Source: Glaciimonas immobilis
Lineage (GTDB): Bacteria; Pseudomonadota; Gammaproteobacteria; Burkholderiales; Burkholderiaceae_D
Length of the DNA: 64,000 nucleotides
Reading direction: 5' to 3'
NCBI RefSeq assembly: GCF_011947285.1
Contig: NZ_JAAOZT010000007.1
Location: 372,001-436,000 of the forward strand
The stretch's first letter is position 1. Every line of letters begins with the position of its first letter. The notes beneath the pieces are model-generated. The model was not told the origin of the DNA. It saw nothing but the letters and a program-made list of their open reading frames with translations, and searched no databases. The position numbers and the translations under genes were made by a program. Shown here in pieces: positions 62,077 to 64,000 of this stretch.

Positions 62077-63763
62077 AAGCGTCCTCCCCAGTTGGTTGTG
62101 CAGCTTTGATCGGTGTGGCGTAGACGTATTCTTTGAACGGTGCGACGCCAAGTCGCTGTACCGTGTCAATAAAACGCTCATCTTCAGTGCGTTGTTTTAC
62201 GTAGACGCTCAGCAGACGTTCAATTACTGTCGGCATCTGATGCGCCGAGAACGACGGCCCGATGATTTTTCCGATGCTGGTGCTGTTGCCTTGCGCGCCG
62301 CCGATGGACACCTGATACCACTCGGCACCGTCTTTATCTACACCCAAAATACCGATATTGCCGACGTGATGATGACCGCAGGCGTTGATGCAACCGGAGA
62401 TGTTTAATTCAATCTCGCCGATGTCGTGCTGGAAATCGATATTGTCGAATTTTTCAGCAATCGCCTGTGCAATCGGGATTGATTTTGCGTTCGCCAGCGA
62501 GCAAAAATCGCCGCCTGGGCAGCAAATGATATCGGTCAGCAAGCCAATGTTTGGTGTTGCCAGACCTTGTGCTTTAATCGCTTGCCAGAACGTGAATAGT
62601 TCAGAAATCTTGACATCTGCCAGCACCAGATTTTGCTCATGCGTCACCCGCACTTCACCAAAACTGTAGCGGTCCGACAGATCAGCAACGAAGTCAAGCT
62701 GGTCTGCGGTGATGTCGCCCGGCGGAACGCCAGTCTTCTTCAGCGACAGAATGACCGCCGCATAGCCGCTAACCTTGTGTGCTTTAACGTTGCGTTTGAT
62801 CCAGTTTGCAAAAGCTTTGTCGCTGACTTTTAATGCTTCGAATTCTGTATCGGTGGCAGGCAATGTTTCATAAGCAGGTGCCGTGAAATATTGCGCTACG
62901 CGTTGTAGTTCTTCGACCGTCAGCGTGCCCGGACCGTCTTTGATGTCCAGCCATTCTGCTTCAACCTGACGCGCAAATTCTTGCGGGCCGAGCGCCTTGA
63001 CCAAAATTTTGATACGCGCTTTGTAGATATTATCGCGGCGACCATGCTGGTTATACACGCGCAGAATCGCTTCCATGTAGGTCAATGCATGTTGCCAAGG
63101 CAGATATTCACGAATCACGCTGCCGATAATCGGGGTGCGGCCCATGCCGCCGCCGACCATGACTTTAAAGCCGACTTCGCCCGACGCGTCTTTGACCATC
63201 GTTAAACCGATGTCGTGAACGGCGGTTGCAGCGCGGTCTTCTTCAGAGCCATTGATGGCGAATTTAAACTTGCGCGGCAGATAGGCAAACTCTGGATGGA
63301 ACGTGCTCCACTCGCGCAAAATTTCTGCGTAAGGACGTGGATCGATGACTTCATCGGCGGCAACGCCAGCCAACTCATCCGAGGTAATATTGCGGATGCA
63401 GTTACCGGAGGTCTGAATCGCGTGCATTTCAACCGTTGCCAGATCGGCAAGGATATCCGGTGATTCTTCCAGCTTGATCCAGTTATACTGAATATTTTGA
63501 CGCGTCGTGAAATGACCGTAACCACGATCATACTTGCGGGCGATATAAGCAAACTTGCGGACCTGCGCGGAAGCCAGCAGGCCGTAAGGCACGGCCACGC
63601 GCAACATATACGCGTGACGTTGCATGTACAGACCATTTTGCAGGCGCAGGATGCGGAACTCGTCTTCAGCAAGTTCATCCGACAATCGGCGCTCTACCTG
63701 ACCGCGATATTGGGCGATGCGTTCTTTGACAATCTGGTGGTCGTATTCATCGTAGCGATACAT
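62069..63763 (-). CDS. cysI: Sulfite reductase hemoprotein CysI
   Basis: The 564-residue protein is a siroheme- and [4Fe-4S]-containing sulfite reductase of the ferredoxin-type nitrite/sulfite reductase family. It opens with MYRYDEYDHQIVKERIAQYR, has HFTTRQNIQYNWI and TSGNCIRNI in the first half, and its cluster ligands in ICCPGGDFCSLA (near 412) and SGCINACGHHHVGNIGI (near 456). It reduces sulfite to sulfide. No separate CysJ flavoprotein gene is adjacent, which supports an alternative electron donor. The DUF934 gene overlaps its 3' end. Confidence 0.95.
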   Translation of the reverse strand: MYRYDEYDHQIVKERIAQYRGQVERRLSDELAEDEFRILRLQNGLYMQRHAYMLRVAVPYGLLASAQVRKFAYIARKYDRGYGHFTTRQNIQYNWIKLEESPDILADLATVEMHAIQTSGNCIRNITSDELAGVAADEVIDPRPYAEILREWSTFHPEFAYLPRKFKFAINGSEEDRAATAVHDIGLTMVKDASGEVGFKVMVGGGMGRTPIIGSVIREYLPWQHALTYMEAILRVYNQHGRRDNIYKARIKILVKALGPQEFARQVEAEWLDIKDGPGTLTVEELQRVAQYFTAPAYETLPATDTEFEALKVSDKAFANWIKRNVKAHKVSGYAAVILSLKKTGVPPGDITADQLDFVADLSDRYSFGEVRVTHEQNLVLADVKISELFTFWQAIKAQGLATPNIGLLTDIICCPGGDFCSLANAKSIPIAQAIAEKFDNIDFQHDIGEIELNISGCINACGHHHVGNIGILGVDKDGAEWYQVSIGGAQGNSTSIGKIIGPSFSAHQMPTVIERLLSVYVKQRTEDERFIDTVQRLGVAPFKEYVYATPIKAAQPTGEDACV

Positions 63764-63808
63764 CTTTTATTCCTATAATCTGTGGTCGTAACTATGTCTC
63801 TAAATATT

Positions 63809-64000
63809 TTAAAAAACCAATTTGATTGCTACGCTGGTCAGCGTCACTGCTAATAAAGCGCGTAAAATTTTCTCGGGCACTTTTCGCGCCGCTAATGAAC
63901 CTAGTGTAATACCAGGAACAGAACCGAGTAGCAGCGCGCTCAATAATGCCCAATCGATTGAGCCCAACCACCAGTGACCCGCCGCCGCAATCGCCGTCAG
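63809..64000 (-). CDS. TauE/SafE (TSUP) sulfite/sulfate transporter, partial
   Basis: The final 63 residues of a protein run off the window on the minus strand and end with TAA at 63809-63811. They show the tail of a TauE/SafE-family transporter: WLGSIDWALLSALLLGSVPGITLGSLAARKVPEKILRALLAV in outline, then two short membrane stretches. As the first gene upstream of cysI it could import sulfate or export sulfite. The N-terminal part is outside the window. Confidence 0.85.
   Translation of the reverse strand: MTAIAAAGHWWLGSIDWALLSALLLGSVPGITLGSLAARKVPEKILRALLAVTLTSVAIKLVF

Overview
The window reads as a chromosomal segment of a betaproteobacterium of the order Burkholderiales, most likely family Oxalobacteraceae (a Glaciimonas, Collimonas or Herbaspirillum-like organism). 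This is an inference from protein character: a homodimer-type pyruvate dehydrogenase with a lipoyl domain on the E3 subunit, a beta-proteobacteria proteasome homologue (BPH), divergent pepA/lptFG, and a sulfite reductase-DUF934-APS reductase-cysDN-cobA block. No rRNA, tRNA, CRISPR array or intact insertion sequence was seen.

Layout. 1-1.5 kb: the tail of an unknown gene, a YbaK-type deacylase and plsY. 2.2-9.4 kb: a pyruvate dehydrogenase operon aceE-aceF-BPH-lpdA, with a seven-copy 14-nt tandem repeat directly after aceF. 9.5-12.5 kb: a divergent cadR/cadA heavy-metal module with a clear MerR-type operator. 12.6-29.3 kb: mixed housekeeping and stress genes (S4 protein, YpfJ-like metallopeptidase, fadE, speG, sbcB, two small heat-shock proteins, small conserved proteins, an orphan periplasmic binding protein, GST, PaiB, catalase-like protein, NCS2 permease). 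29.5-36.6 kb: a minus-strand minor-pilin operon fimU-pilV-pilW-pilX-pilY1-pilE, in which the central products carry unusually long N-terminal leaders. 37.0-39.8 kb: two PIN-domain toxin loci on either side of a MATE efflux gene; the second seems to have lost its antitoxin. 39.8-41.0 kb: a single-gene ArsC-ArsH fusion. 41.3-50.4 kb: a 3038-residue cyclic beta-1,2-glucan synthase-like protein. 51-55.3 kb: pepA, lptF-lptG and a short CbiX chelatase. 55.3-57.5 kb: a repeat-rich island with long direct and inverted repeats, a three-ORF overlapping cassette and a 16-unit hexanucleotide tract. 57.5-64 kb: a minus-strand assimilatory sulfate-reduction operon (TSUP transporter, cysI, DUF934, cysH, cysD, cysN, cobA).

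How the genes work together. The PDH genes form the complete pyruvate-to-acetyl-CoA complex. The sulfur genes take sulfate through APS directly to sulfite and sulfide, since CysH has the iron-sulfur APS-reductase cysteines and CysN lacks an APS-kinase domain; cobA and cbiX could supply siroheme to CysI. The pilus cluster encodes the tip and priming complex of a type IVa pilus; the core assembly genes are elsewhere.

The most interesting items are the ArsC-ArsH fusion, the proteasome-like gene inside the PDH operon, the long prepilin leaders with shared 12-nt repeats, the repeat-bracketed mini-cassette at 56-57 kb, and several simple-sequence tracts placed next to genes.
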